A stretch of DNA of 64,000 bases from Saccharopolyspora rosea (GCF_025643595.1 NZ_CP102826.1:2232001-2296000); one strand, 5' to 3'; shown: positions 49,054 to 59,049, counted from the first letter of the stretch. Notes: a model not told the origin generated them from the letters alone. A program made the numbers and translations.

Positions 49054-52000
49054 GTGCCCCTCCCACTGCGTGGAACCGTCCGGTGGTGGTGTCGACGTGG
49101 CCGAGCACCTTCGCTTCGACGTCCTTGATCTGGGCCAGCACCCGGCCGTCCGGGTGCGCGGCGACGAACCGGTTGCCCCGCTGCGTGCCGAAGGTGGCCT
49201 CCGCCGGTGTCGCGTACAGCTCGACGGGTCCCGATCCGGCCAGCTGCACGTCGTTCGCCCGCTGGTGCAGGTCGATGCGGCGGATCGCGGTGGGCACCGC
49301 CACGGGCATCAGGTGGCCGTCGACCAGGTGCAGCGCGCCCATCCGGGCCATCCCGTCGAGCAGCAGGTTCGGCATGGTGAACGCCGACCAGACCGGATCG
49401 GCCTGCACGAGGTCGGGGGTGAACCGGGCGCGTTTGCCGCGCGGGTGCAGGCGCGTGCCGCTGGTGCACGCGAACGGTCCGGTCAGCGCGACCGGCGAGC
49501 CGGGCAGGTGGTACGGGTCCGGGACGGCCTGCTCGTCCGGCGCGTCGGGCCACGGCTGCCAGCGCGGCGCGGTGAACTCCGGTGCGAGCAGCACGCGGCA
49601 GCTGAAGTGCGGTTTGTCGCGGGCGGCGAGCACGCCGCGCGGCGAGACGATGTCGGAGGTGATCCGCACCTGCACGGTCACCAGGTCGCCGGAGCGCTGC
49701 AACACCTCGGCGTGGATCCGCTTGGGCTGGCTGCGCACGTCGTCGCGCACCTGGATGAAGCGGTCGAACCGCAGGTCGGTGAAGCCGACGACCTCCAGTT
49801 CCGGACGCAGCCGCGTGGCGGCTTCGGCGGCGAGTTCGGCGACGAACAGGCCCGGCATCGTCGGGTGTCCGCGCACCAGGTGGCCGCGCAGGTAGGCGTC
49901 GGTGACCGGGTCCATGGGGCACTCGTGGACCAGCGAACCGTCCTGTTCGGACACCCGTTCGCGGAGGAAGAAACCACCGGTGGGCCGGTCCGCGGTGCGG
50001 AAGTCGGGGTAGAACCGGCGGACCGTGGCGTGTTCGGCGCGGCCCAGGTGCACGGTGTGCGGGGCGCGCTCGGGTGCGTGCAGCTCCCGGACGAAGTGGT
50101 GAACGCCTTCGGGCACGGCCATGTTCGAGTACGACTCGGACCGCTCGTAGTACTTGCTGATGAGGCCACCGGCGCCCATCCCGGTGCCGCTCCACAGCGT
50201 CCAGCCGATGGTCAGCTCGTCGGTGCCCGCCACGCGCGCGGCGTATTCCCCGGCGGCGGACAGGTAGTCGTTGGCGGCGGCGTAGTCCGCCTCGCCGATC
50301 TGGCCGAAGAAACCGAGCAGCGAGCCGAAGTTGCACCAGGTTCCGACGGAGCGTCCGGCCAGCGCCCGCTTGAGGTTGCGGTGCGCGAGCAGCTTGACGT
50401 CGCGGACGCGGCGGAACTCGGCGAAGTCCTTCTGCGCGAGCCGGGTGGAGGCGCTGCGCCCGGCCGCGTTGATCAGCAGGTCCACTCCGGACTCGGCGGC
50501 GAGCACCTCGTCCACCATCCGCTGGACGGCCTCCGGATCGGTGATGTCGCACGGCAGGTAGCGAACCAGTCCGCTGTGGACGGACATGGCGTCGATGTTG
50601 CGGCGGGCCTCGCGGGCTTCGACCATGCGGTCGTACTCGCGGGTGAGCTGCGCGACCGTGCTGCCCGGCCGCCGCGCCAGCTGTTCGCGCAGCCAGTCCT
50701 TGCGGCGCGCGGCGAATTCGGCGTCGTCGCCGGTGAAGACCTCCGGCGGGTACGCGTCGAGGGGGTTGCTCCCGACCAGGTAGAGCTTCGCGCGGAACTG
50801 CTCGGCGAGGGCCTTGACCAGTTCCGCGGTGATGCCGCGGGCACCGCCGACGGCCAGCACCACCGAGTCCGGGCCGAACCGGGCGGGCACCGGTGGGGTC
50901 AGCGGCACCGGACGTTCGGCCAGTGCCGGGACCCGGCGCTGGCCTCCGTCGTCGAAGACCACCGGAAGGCTGCGCCGGATCCGGCTTTCCCGCTCGGCGG
51001 CGCGCATTCCGGCCGCCGCGTCCCGCTGCCCGCTGGCGAGCACGAACCGGGTCGACTCGGGTTGCTCCAGGTGCGCGACCTTCGCCAGGCCGGCGAACAG
51101 GCCGTGGTAGGGGTGCGGCATCCCGTCGGGCAACGCGCCCAGCAGCAGGGCGATCAGCGAGGCGTCCCCGGCCCGCTGGGCCACCAGGAACAGCAGGTCG
51201 TGCAGTGCGTCCAGCCGCGCCGAGCCCTCCGCCAGGCAGGTCCGCGGCGGTGCGGAGGCGGTCAGGTCGGCCACGACCCGCACCGCGTCCGGCCGGTGAC
51301 CGGCCAGCGCGGCGTCCACGGCCTCGGGGGTGACCTCGGGCAGGTGGTGCCAGCCGGGGCGGCGCACCGCCTCGGGAGCGCAGCACAGCACCCGGGCGCC
51401 CTCCGGCAGCGCGCCCAGCGCGTCGACCGGTTCCGCCCGGTCGGTCAGCAGCACCACACCGGGTGGCAGGAACGGGGTGCCGGGCAGCGACGGTTCGCCC
51501 GCTTCCGGGCGCAGTTCCGCGACGTGCCGCCTGACCTGGCAGGGCTGCCCGGGGGCGTGCTCGGGCTCGTGGGCGAACCGGTCGTCGAGGTGGTCGGGCG
51601 CGGGATCGGGGAGGGCCAGGTCGAGCCGGGTCGCGGCGGTGTCCTGCTCGCCGTGGCAGACCACGCCGACCCGGCCGCGACCGGTGAGCAGCTGCTCCAG
51701 CACCGCCAGCGCGCCGGCGCCGCCGAGGTAGCGGGCGCGTTCGGGCGCCGCGACGCCGCATTCGACCTCGGTGTCCGGTGCCGGAGCGGCGTCGGCGGGG
51801 CCGACCCGATCGATCCGCGCGAGCACGGGCAGTCCGGCGGCCTCGGCGACGTCCTCGCGCGCCAGGGCGAACAGGAACGCCCCTTCGGCGGGATCCGTCC
51901 CCGGCACCAGGTGTTCGATCAACGGGCGGAACTCGGCGAGGCTGTTGCCGTTGACCCCGCCGACGAGGGCGACGTCGATCTCACCCGCGTCGAGGTAGCC

Positions 52001-54796
52001 GGTGGCGACCTCGAAGGCGGCCAGCGCGGAGGCCAGTCCCGCGTCCAGGGTGAGGTTCGGACCGTGCAGGTCGAAGTGGTTGGCCACCCGCGCCGAGATG
52101 ATGTTCGGCATGATGCCCGCGAAGGAGTCCTCATTGGACGGTGGGACCAGCCGGTGCGCCTGCTCCCGCAGTCCGTCCAGCAGCTCGGGCAGCACACCGG
52201 ACTCGGCCAGTGCCGGGTTCGCCGACAGCGCCCGGCCGATGTCGTCGAGGTAGCAGCGGTCGGCGTAGAGCATCCCGTTGCGGGTGGGGCCGAGGTGTCC
52301 CATGAACACCCCGGTGCGGTCGGCGTGCGCCGACCACGCGTCGCCGAGCTGGTCGCGCAGCTGGTGGCCGCATTCCACGGCCATCAGCTGGCAGCGGTCC
52401 ACGGTCCGCACGGTGGGCGGGGGCATCCGGATCCGGGAGAACGGCGGCGCCGGGTACTGCGCGCCGAATCCGGTGGCGGGTTCCGCGCCGCGGCCGTCGA
52501 GCCAGGCGCGCACCGCGTCCCGGTCGGCGAGTCCGGGCAGGTGGGCCGACCAGCCGACGATCGCGATGCGCTGCCGGTCGCTGCGCTGCGACTCGGACCG
52601 CACGGGGCGGCGCGGCGGTTCGGCGATGATCAGGTGCGCGTTGGTGCCGCCGAAGCCGAACCCGGTGACCGCCACCGTGCGCGGCCGGTCCGCCCGGGCG
52701 GGCAGCGGTCGCTGTTCGGTCGGGATGCTCAGCGAGGACTCGGCGGTGAAGTTCGACGAGGGGGCGTCGAACCGGAACTGCGGCGGCACCACCGAGTGCC
52801 GCATGCCCAGCACCGCCTCGATCAGCGACACCACCCCGGCCGCCCAGCCGGTGTGCCCGACCAGCGACTTGTTCGAGGTGACCGGGACGGGGTCGGTTCC
52901 CCGCCCGTAGCGGTCGTGCAGCGTGTTCAGCTCGGCGAGGTCACCGGCCGGTGTTCCGGTGGCGTGCGCGATGATCCAGTCCGGTCGGTCCGCGGCGGCC
53001 CTGGCGATGGCCCGCGCCTGGCCCTCCGGGTTCGGCGCGTAGATCGCCTTGCCGCGCCCGTCGGACGAGGTGCCGCTGCTGTCGAGCACGGCCAGGACCT
53101 CGTCGCCGTCGGCGCGGGCCCGGCTCAACCGCTTGAGCACCACGACGGCGGCGCCGTCGGCGAAGATCACGCCGTCGGCGGCGGCGTCCATGGAGCGCAC
53201 CTCGCCCCGCTTGGACAGCCCGTGCAGCTTCGAGAACAGCACCGTGCCGCGCGGCCCGAGGGCGAACGCACCGCCGCACACGGCGACGTCGGTGCTGCCG
53301 CTCAACAGCGCCTTGGCCCCGATGTCCACCGCGTACAGCGAGGACGAGCACGCGGTGTCCACCATCTGCACCGCCGCGGTGTCCGGCAGCACGCCGTCGA
53401 TCGCCAGCCGGCCCACCCGGTGCGGCAGGAACCGCGCGGGATCCGGCACGGCACCGCGCCGGTAGCGGTCGGCGAGGCTGCGCCGCACCTCGCCGTGCAG
53501 CGGTTCGGCCCGGTCCGGGGCCAGGTCGGCGAGCAGGGCCCGGGCCCGGCGCTCGGCGGTGGTCAGGACACCGGTCTCCTCCAGGTGCTGGTTGCCGTCC
53601 GGGGTGTAGCCGAACAGGCAGCGGAACCGGTCGTCGGGCCGGGTGGTCACGTCGCGCATGGCCTGCACGACGCTGTGCCGCAGCCACGCGGTGGTGAACT
53701 CCTGGTCGTCGGCGGCTCCGCCGGTGGGCCGGAAGTCGGTGATGAACACGCAGCGGTCCTGGTAGGACTTGTCCTCGGCGTTCTCGTCGGGGGAGTGGAA
53801 CGAGTCCCGGTCCCACCGGTCGGCGGGGACCGGCACGAAGAGCTCGGCGCCGGTCCGGCGCAGCTGCCAGAACTCGTCCGGGCTGTTCGCCCCGGCCACC
53901 GCCATGCCCATGCCGACCACGGCCACCCGGTCGTCGCCCGGTTCGTCCACATCGGACGGTTCGTCGACCGCGGGTGCTGCGGTCGCGCTTTCCGGGATGT
54001 CCGCGGCGGTTTCGGTCGGCCGCGGCGAGAGCAGCGGCAGGCCGAGCGAGAGGCCGCCGTCGGCGACCACCAGCTGACCGGTGATCCAGCGCGCGTCGTC
54101 ACCGGCCAGGAACGCCACGAGGTCGGCGAACTCCTCCGGGGTGCCGAGGCGGCCGAACGGCGTGGCGGCGCGCACCGCCTGCTGCATCGGCTCGGCGCGG
54201 GGGAACTGGTCGGCGACGTCGCTGACGAGCATCGCCGCGGACGCGGTGTTCACCCGGATCCCGTCCGGTGCGAACCGCGCGGCCAGGTAGCGGGTCAGCG
54301 ACTCCAGGGCGGCCTTGGCCGGTGCGCACGCCAGGTAGTCGGCCATGACGAACTGCGAGGCGCCCAGCGTGGACACGTTGACGATGGCGCCGCCGTCCCG
54401 CATCAGCTCGGCCGCGCGTTCGGAGCAGCGCAGCGCCCCTTTGACGTTGGTGTTCCAGGACTTGTCCAGCTGCGCGTCGGTGACCTCGGCGTCGGGCACC
54501 AGGGCGCCGGAGGCGGCGCTGTTGACCAGCACGTCGAGCCGCCCGCACCGCTGCTCGACCTCGGCGAACATCCGGTCCACCTGCTCGGGGCGGGCCACCG
54601 AGGCGCGCACCAGGTCCACGTCGCCGAGCCGCGAAAGCTCGGCCTGCGTCCGCTTGGCCTGCTCGTGCGAGTGGAAGTAGTTCACCACGACGCGTGCGCC
54701 GCGGGCGAGCAACGCGGCGGCGATGGCCTTGCCGACGTTGTGCGCGCCGCCGGTCACCAGCGCGACCTTGCCGCGGAGCTCGTTGCGGTCAGGCAT
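49046..54796 (-). CDS. Unusual PKS: FabL-like enoyl reductase-KS-KS(inactive)-KR-DH
   Basis: A 1916-residue protein. Residues 1-255 are an SDR closely patterned on FabL-type enoyl-ACP reductases (TGGAHNVGKAIAAALLARGA, VNSAASGALVPDAEV) with Tyr154-x6-Lys161, the enoyl reductase signature instead of the ketoreductase Tyr-x3-Lys. Residues about 295-720 are an active KS (VDTACSSSLY with Cys483, HATGTPAGD, LVGHTGWAAG), and about 735-1050 a KS-like domain with DAGLAS (Leu921 in place of Cys). A KR follows (VGGARGITAELVKALAE; SLLGFFGQIGEADYAAAN), then a DH (GHLVRGHPTMPG with His1639; LLLDGMARMG). There is no AT or ACP; both are on the next protein. ATG 54796 overlaps the AT-ACP stop by 8 bases. Confidence 0.9.
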   Translation of the reverse strand: MPDRNELRGKVALVTGGAHNVGKAIAAALLARGARVVVNYFHSHEQAKRTQAELSRLGDVDLVRASVARPEQVDRMFAEVEQRCGRLDVLVNSAASGALVPDAEVTDAQLDKSWNTNVKGALRCSERAAELMRDGGAIVNVSTLGASQFVMADYLACAPAKAALESLTRYLAARFAPDGIRVNTASAAMLVSDVADQFPRAEPMQQAVRAATPFGRLGTPEEFADLVAFLAGDDARWITGQLVVADGGLSLGLPLLSPRPTETAADIPESATAAPAVDEPSDVDEPGDDRVAVVGMGMAVAGANSPDEFWQLRRTGAELFVPVPADRWDRDSFHSPDENAEDKSYQDRCVFITDFRPTGGAADDQEFTTAWLRHSVVQAMRDVTTRPDDRFRCLFGYTPDGNQHLEETGVLTTAERRARALLADLAPDRAEPLHGEVRRSLADRYRRGAVPDPARFLPHRVGRLAIDGVLPDTAAVQMVDTACSSSLYAVDIGAKALLSGSTDVAVCGGAFALGPRGTVLFSKLHGLSKRGEVRSMDAAADGVIFADGAAVVVLKRLSRARADGDEVLAVLDSSGTSSDGRGKAIYAPNPEGQARAIARAAADRPDWIIAHATGTPAGDLAELNTLHDRYGRGTDPVPVTSNKSLVGHTGWAAGVVSLIEAVLGMRHSVVPPQFRFDAPSSNFTAESSLSIPTEQRPLPARADRPRTVAVTGFGFGGTNAHLIIAEPPRRPVRSESQRSDRQRIAIVGWSAHLPGLADRDAVRAWLDGRGAEPATGFGAQYPAPPFSRIRMPPPTVRTVDRCQLMAVECGHQLRDQLGDAWSAHADRTGVFMGHLGPTRNGMLYADRCYLDDIGRALSANPALAESGVLPELLDGLREQAHRLVPPSNEDSFAGIMPNIISARVANHFDLHGPNLTLDAGLASALAAFEVATGYLDAGEIDVALVGGVNGNSLAEFRPLIEHLVPGTDPAEGAFLFALAREDVAEAAGLPVLARIDRVGPADAAPAPDTEVECGVAAPERARYLGGAGALAVLEQLLTGRGRVGVVCHGEQDTAATRLDLALPDPAPDHLDDRFAHEPEHAPGQPCQVRRHVAELRPEAGEPSLPGTPFLPPGVVLLTDRAEPVDALGALPEGARVLCCAPEAVRRPGWHHLPEVTPEAVDAALAGHRPDAVRVVADLTASAPPRTCLAEGSARLDALHDLLFLVAQRAGDASLIALLLGALPDGMPHPYHGLFAGLAKVAHLEQPESTRFVLASGQRDAAAGMRAAERESRIRRSLPVVFDDGGQRRVPALAERPVPLTPPVPARFGPDSVVLAVGGARGITAELVKALAEQFRAKLYLVGSNPLDAYPPEVFTGDDAEFAARRKDWLREQLARRPGSTVAQLTREYDRMVEAREARRNIDAMSVHSGLVRYLPCDITDPEAVQRMVDEVLAAESGVDLLINAAGRSASTRLAQKDFAEFRRVRDVKLLAHRNLKRALAGRSVGTWCNFGSLLGFFGQIGEADYAAANDYLSAAGEYAARVAGTDELTIGWTLWSGTGMGAGGLISKYYERSESYSNMAVPEGVHHFVRELHAPERAPHTVHLGRAEHATVRRFYPDFRTADRPTGGFFLRERVSEQDGSLVHECPMDPVTDAYLRGHLVRGHPTMPGLFVAELAAEAATRLRPELEVVGFTDLRFDRFIQVRDDVRSQPKRIHAEVLQRSGDLVTVQVRITSDIVSPRGVLAARDKPHFSCRVLLAPEFTAPRWQPWPDAPDEQAVPDPYHLPGSPVALTGPFACTSGTRLHPRGKRARFTPDLVQADPVWSAFTMPNLLLDGMARMGALHLVDGHLMPVAVPTAIRRIDLHQRANDVQLAGSGPVELYATPAEATFGTQRGNRFVAAHPDGRVLAQIKDVEAKVLGHVDTTTGRFHAVGGAHD

Positions 54797-56207
54797 GCGC
54801 GGACTCCGGTGCGTTCACCAGCCGCACGGTGTAGTCGATGACCTTGCCCATCCGGTCGTAGTCGGACAACCGGAAACCGTCGGTCGGCGTCGGCAGCCCG
54901 AAGGTCTCGGAGACGCGGGTGAGCAGCTCGACCTGCTTCACCGAGTCGATGCCCAGCTCCGCTTCGAGTTCGACGTCGTCGGTGAAGACCTCTTCGGGGT
55001 ATTCGAGGGCGTCGGAGTACATCTTGCGCACCCGGTCGGCGATCTCGGCCGGATCCGCCGCCGACGGGCCGGTTTCCGCGACCGGTGCGGGCGCGGGTGC
55101 GGCCGGTTGCTGCGGTGCGGCGGTGCCGCGGTGGATCTCGAACTCCCGCCGGATCAGTTCGATGATCCGCGGGCCCCGCTCGGCCCAGAACGCGTCGAAG
55201 TCGGTGCCGTCCGGCTGCGCGCCGGGCAGCAGTCCGGCCTCGCGCAGCGACCGCAGCGCCGGATCGATCCCGGCGGGACCACCGGCCAGTCCGGCGACGG
55301 CGGTCGGGGCGGACTCGGTCAGCTGCTTGCGCACGAACCCGGTCAGCGCCCCGGCGGCGCCGCATTCGACGTAGCCGCGCGCGCCCTGGGCGTCGAGCCG
55401 GCGCAGCGTGGTGGCGAACCGCACCGGGAGGCTGAGGTGCCGGGCGAGTGCCGCGGAGATGTCCTCGTCGTCGCTGTACTCGCGTTCCAGGATCGGGGAG
55501 ACGACCCGGTGCTGCAGGGCCTTGCGGGGCAGGTCGCGGACGGCGGTGGCGAAGCGCTCCTCGGCGGGGCGCAGCAGCGGGCTGTGGAACGGGGCGGGGG
55601 AGTCGAGGCGGGCGAACGAGACGCCGACCGCCTCGGCGACGGTCCGCAGCCGCGCCATGGACTCCGCCGGACCGGAGACCACGGTCTGCCGGTCGTGGTT
55701 CTCCGCGGCGACCACCAGGTCGCCGTCGGCCACGGCCGTCAGCAGCGCTGCGGCCCGGTCCGCGTCGGTGCCGAGCGCGGCCATGCAGCCGTCCCGCAGC
55801 TCGGTTTCGCCGACGACGCGGACCCGCTGCCAGATCAGCCGCGCCCCGTCGGCGACGGTGTAGGCCCCGGCGCACACCAGCGCGGCGATCTCGCCCAGGC
55901 TGTGGCCGACCAGCACGTCCGGTCGCAGGCCGTTGTCCCGCAGCACCCGGTGGACCGCGACGTCGCTGCCGTAGATGGCCAGTTGGGACACCCACGGTTC
56001 GTCGGCCAGCAGCGCCGCGAGTTCCGGCGGTCGCGGGGCGAACACGACATCGGACAGTCGGCGGCCGGTCTCGGCCGTGGTGACCTCGTCGATTTCGTCG
56101 AAGACCTCGCGGATTCCGGCGTGTTCGGACGCCGCGGCGGACAGGGCCGTCCCGTCGAAAGCGCCCTGTCCGGGAAAGAGTGCGACCAGATCGACGTGGC
56201 TTTCCAC
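54789..56207 (-). CDS. Acyltransferase-ACP didomain protein
   Basis: A 472-residue protein. Residues about 5-300 are a malonyl-type acyltransferase (ALFPGQGAFDG, GHSLGE with Ser103, SPAPFHSPLL with the catalytic His). A Pro/Ala linker precedes an ACP at about 385-465 (LGIDSVKQVE, Ser422), whose sequence is of the PUFA/enediyne type. It supplies the extender loading and carrier functions missing from the 1916-residue synthase encoded next. The start is GTG 56207, eight bases after AGGAGG. It is the first gene of the leftward operon. Confidence 0.92.
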   Translation of the reverse strand: MESHVDLVALFPGQGAFDGTALSAAASEHAGIREVFDEIDEVTTAETGRRLSDVVFAPRPPELAALLADEPWVSQLAIYGSDVAVHRVLRDNGLRPDVLVGHSLGEIAALVCAGAYTVADGARLIWQRVRVVGETELRDGCMAALGTDADRAAALLTAVADGDLVVAAENHDRQTVVSGPAESMARLRTVAEAVGVSFARLDSPAPFHSPLLRPAEERFATAVRDLPRKALQHRVVSPILEREYSDDEDISAALARHLSLPVRFATTLRRLDAQGARGYVECGAAGALTGFVRKQLTESAPTAVAGLAGGPAGIDPALRSLREAGLLPGAQPDGTDFDAFWAERGPRIIELIRREFEIHRGTAAPQQPAAPAPAPVAETGPSAADPAEIADRVRKMYSDALEYPEEVFTDDVELEAELGIDSVKQVELLTRVSETFGLPTPTDGFRLSDYDRMGKVIDYTVRLVNAPESAHA

Positions 56208-56704
56208 AGCAGTTCCTCCTTTCCCGCCGGACGGTCGCGTTCACCACGCGCCGCCCGGGGCAGGCCGGTCGGAATTCCCGGCAGCCCGCAGCGCTGTCGG
56301 CCGCCGATGTGCGCCGAAGGGAGTGCAGGTGCCGACCGCGGCTCGGTCGCGGTCGCGTCGTCCGCGATCGGGGACTTCGGGGAAGCGGATTTCCCGGCCA
56401 GTCTGGCACGCGGTGAACGGTGCGGAAATGTGGAGGAAGATGCACCGCCGGTACATATTTCGACCCAATCCGGTCAGCCGGGCGGTGGCGCGATTCGTGC
56501 CGGTCCGGACGCGATCGGCGCGGTGCGCGGTGTCCGGCTGCGCTGCGTTGCGGTCGTCCTCGGCGGGCCGGGTGGCGAGTTCAGGTTACCGGTCCGTCGC
56601 CACGGTCCTACCAGGACCAGCGCCCCCCGAGTGCGGCGGTGATTTTCAGCGAACTCACAGCTCGCTCCGCGCTTCTTCTCGGTGCCTGCGGGCATGATGG
56701 CGGG
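56208..56704. promoter_or_regulatory. Divergent intergenic region heading the leftward operon
   Basis: About 500 bases between the AT-ACP gene and the rhomboid-like gene, with no recognisable coding sequence. The strong AGGAGG ribosome site of the AT-ACP gene lies at its left end. A short A/T-rich patch (56451-56470) is the only obvious departure from the high GC background and could hold a promoter. I could not place -35/-10 boxes with confidence. Confidence 0.4.
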
Positions 56705-57421
56705 GTGCGGTGGTTGGGCGGAGCGTGGACGAGATCGCGGCCGTGGCGACGCGGGCTGTGGGCCGTGGCACCGCGGCCGTCGACCACCCCGTTCACCTTC
56801 TGGTACCTGGTGATCCTGGTCGTGACCACGGTTGTGCTGGAGATCGGGGCCGACGAGCTCGTGGATCGGCTGCTCCGCTGGTCGAGCACCGACGCGCACA
56901 ACCTGCGGCACCACCCGGTGCTGGCGCTGGTGACGAGCGCGCTGTGGCTGCCCGATCTCCCTTCGGCCGCGGAGTACCTGCTGGTCATCGCGGTGCTGAT
57001 CGGTGCGCTCGAACGCGGGATCGGCACCGGCCGGGTGATCGCCGTCTTCGCCAGCGGGCACATCGCGGCGACGCTGGCCACGGAGTTGCCGGTGGTGTGG
57101 GCGATCCGCGCGCACGTGCTGCCCGCCGATGACGGGCGCTGGCTCGACATCGGGGTGAGCTACGGCGTGTTCGCCTGCATCGGGGTGGCGCTGCTGCTGC
57201 TCCCGGCGCGAGCGCGCTGGGTGCTGGCCGTCGTGGTCGGCTCCTACCTGCTCGTCCAGTGCCTGGAAACCGACCCCGCCTCGCTCGACGCCGTGATCAC
57301 GACGGCGGGCCACCTGCTGTCCGCGCTGATCGGGGTCGTCGGCTGGTGGCCGTGGCTGCGCCGACGCGGTCTGATCGGTTCAGCGCGACCTCCCGGGACC
57401 TCGCTGTCCACGGTGGACTGA
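56705..57421 (+). CDS. Rhomboid-like membrane protein
   Basis: A 238-residue protein with about six hydrophobic segments. Features of the rhomboid fold are SGHIAATLATELP, GVSYGVFACIGVALLLLP and TAGHLLSALIGVVGWW. In place of the GxSG serine motif of active rhomboid proteases it reads GVSYG, as in the actinobacterial rhomboid-like family, so protease activity is uncertain. GTG 56705 was chosen for the fit to the first membrane domain, and the ribosome site is weak. It is convergent with the next gene (6-base gap) and shows no functional link to the lipid cluster. Confidence 0.75.
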   Translation: MRWLGGAWTRSRPWRRGLWAVAPRPSTTPFTFWYLVILVVTTVVLEIGADELVDRLLRWSSTDAHNLRHHPVLALVTSALWLPDLPSAAEYLLVIAVLIGALERGIGTGRVIAVFASGHIAATLATELPVVWAIRAHVLPADDGRWLDIGVSYGVFACIGVALLLLPARARWVLAVVVGSYLLVQCLETDPASLDAVITTAGHLLSALIGVVGWWPWLRRRGLIGSARPPGTSLSTVD

Positions 57422-57427
57422 TCGCGC

Positions 57428-58348
57428 TCACCCCGTCTTCCCGGGCGCTGCCATCTCGGCGCACAGCGGGACGACCGGAGGGGAGATGTTCGCTTCGTCG
57501 AGCCATTCTCCTCTCAGCTTGTGCGTCAGGACGTCCAATCCGCTGGCCGTCAAGGGAAATCCGGAAAAGATGGCGACATGGTCTTTCCGGGGCAGGCAAA
57601 TGCTTCGGGAGTCCACTTCATCGGACCGGATGATCCTGATTTCCCGCCGGTCGTACCGCATGAACGTCGTGTCGTGGTCGCCGGCCTGCAACACGTATCC
57701 CAGCTCTTTTTCGCCCTTGTGCACGACCAGCTCCGTCGGAAGCCACATCTCGTTCATGCGGAGTGACAGCGCGTAGAGGACTCCGGCCGAAGTGATCCCC
57801 AGCAACGCCCATCCGAGCGTCTTGAACAGCAAGTCGTGAAGCCTGTCGTAGGACGCCGGCGTTCCCGTCCGCAGATTTCGCCGCAAGCCGGTGAACGTCA
57901 CGCCCGCCAGGAAGAACATCGCGAGTATCCCGACCGGGGCCGAGATGAAGAGGTACCCGCCGAACAGGACCGCGGCCACCGCGAGCACGAACACCGGTGT
58001 GCGGCGCAGCCCGTGCACCCAGGGTTCGAGTTTCCGCATCACCAGATGCCCTGCGCAGTACAACGCAGCGCATGTCGCGTAGGGCACCGCCAGGATCACG
58101 GTATCGGTTGCGATCGCCGCGACGTTCAGCGTCTGCAACAGCACTTTGACGGCGGTCGGGTCGAAGCGCGCGACCACCAGGAGGCGCAGCACCACCAGCA
58201 CGACCGGTACGACCGTGATGACCATCCCCAGCGGGCCCCAGACGTCCCGGGCGCCACGCCCGGTCCCGGTGTCGCGGGGCGCGGATCCGCCGCGCGCTCG
58301 GGCTGGGGTCCTGCCTGGTCGAGCCGACGCGACCTTCCGCGGACGCAT
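57428..58348 (-). CDS. Uncharacterised membrane protein
   Basis: About 306 residues. An Arg-rich cytoplasmic N-terminus is followed by four or five hydrophobic segments (MVITVVPVVLVVLRLLVV, ILAVPYATCAALYCAG, VFVLAVAAVLFGGYLF, GILAMFFLAGVTF, LGWALLGITSAGVLYAL) and a C-terminal soluble domain of about 100 residues with several Asp/Arg pairs. I do not recognise a family. Base composition is less GC-rich than in the neighbours, which may mean different ancestry. ATG 58348 is a best guess; the frame is open further upstream. Confidence 0.6.
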   Translation of the reverse strand: MRPRKVASARPGRTPARARGGSAPRDTGTGRGARDVWGPLGMVITVVPVVLVVLRLLVVARFDPTAVKVLLQTLNVAAIATDTVILAVPYATCAALYCAGHLVMRKLEPWVHGLRRTPVFVLAVAAVLFGGYLFISAPVGILAMFFLAGVTFTGLRRNLRTGTPASYDRLHDLLFKTLGWALLGITSAGVLYALSLRMNEMWLPTELVVHKGEKELGYVLQAGDHDTTFMRYDRREIRIIRSDEVDSRSICLPRKDHVAIFSGFPLTASGLDVLTHKLRGEWLDEANISPPVVPLCAEMAAPGKTG

Positions 58349-58529
58349 CCGGTGGATCCGTGTCCGGTTGTCGGGAGGTGCCACCTGATCACCATAACGA
58401 TCGCGGGTGTGGCCCCGTGGGGGTTTCGGCGCGGTGAGCGGCCCTGGTCCCGGTGGGTTAACGCCCTCCGGGCGGGGTACGTGCGGGAAGTCGGCGTAGT
58501 GACGGGCCTGGAGCGGAGGTGGGGCCACG

Positions 58530-59012
58530 ATGTCCTCGGGTGCGAAAGAGCGCAGGTCAGGGACCAGGCTCGGCCGTACTGCCGCTGCCGTGGGGAAGGG
58601 GATCTTCGCGGGGTTCGCCGGGACGGCGGCGATGACGGCCGGGCAGCTGGTCGAGATGAAGCTGCGCGGCCGCAAGGGCAGCACCACCCCCGGAGACCTG
58701 GTCTGCGGGCTGCTGGGCGTGGTGCCGGAGGGCGACGCCGAGCGTGAACGGTTCTCCGGCCTCGTGCACTGGACGCGGGGCACCGGTTGGGGCGTGCTGC
58801 GGGGGTTGCTGGGAGCTGCGGGGCTGCGCGGTGTCCCCGCCCTGGCCGCGGATTTCGCCATCATCATGGGCGGTGACTTCGTCCTGCTCACGGCACGCGG
58901 CGTGGCGCCGGCGCCGTGGCGCTGGACGCGCGAGGACCTCGCCGTCGAGGCCCTGCACAAGGGCGTGCTCGCCACCGCGACGCACCTGGCCTACCAACAG
59001 CTGGACCGGTGA
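58530..59012 (+). CDS. Small hypothetical protein, probably membrane-associated
   Basis: A 160-residue protein. After a basic N-terminus come a glycine/alanine-rich hydrophobic stretch (GKGIFAGFAGTAAMTAGQ), a charged loop (EMKLRGRKGSTTPGD) and two further moderately hydrophobic segments (GVLRGLLGAAGLRG, DFAIIMGGDFVLL). I do not assign a function. ATG 58530 follows GCGGAGGTGGGG. It lies 37 bases before the dioxygenase gene and could be in its operon. Confidence 0.7.
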   Translation: MSSGAKERRSGTRLGRTAAAVGKGIFAGFAGTAAMTAGQLVEMKLRGRKGSTTPGDLVCGLLGVVPEGDAERERFSGLVHWTRGTGWGVLRGLLGAAGLRGVPALAADFAIIMGGDFVLLTARGVAPAPWRWTREDLAVEALHKGVLATATHLAYQQLDR

Positions 59013-59049
59013 CGGCGGGACGGTCCGAGGGCAGAAGGAGGAGCCGGGC

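Noticed and set aside
49052..54841. A 1929-codon + strand frame opposite the large leftward synthase
   Set aside because: Mirror image of a recognisable multidomain protein; no homology of its own.
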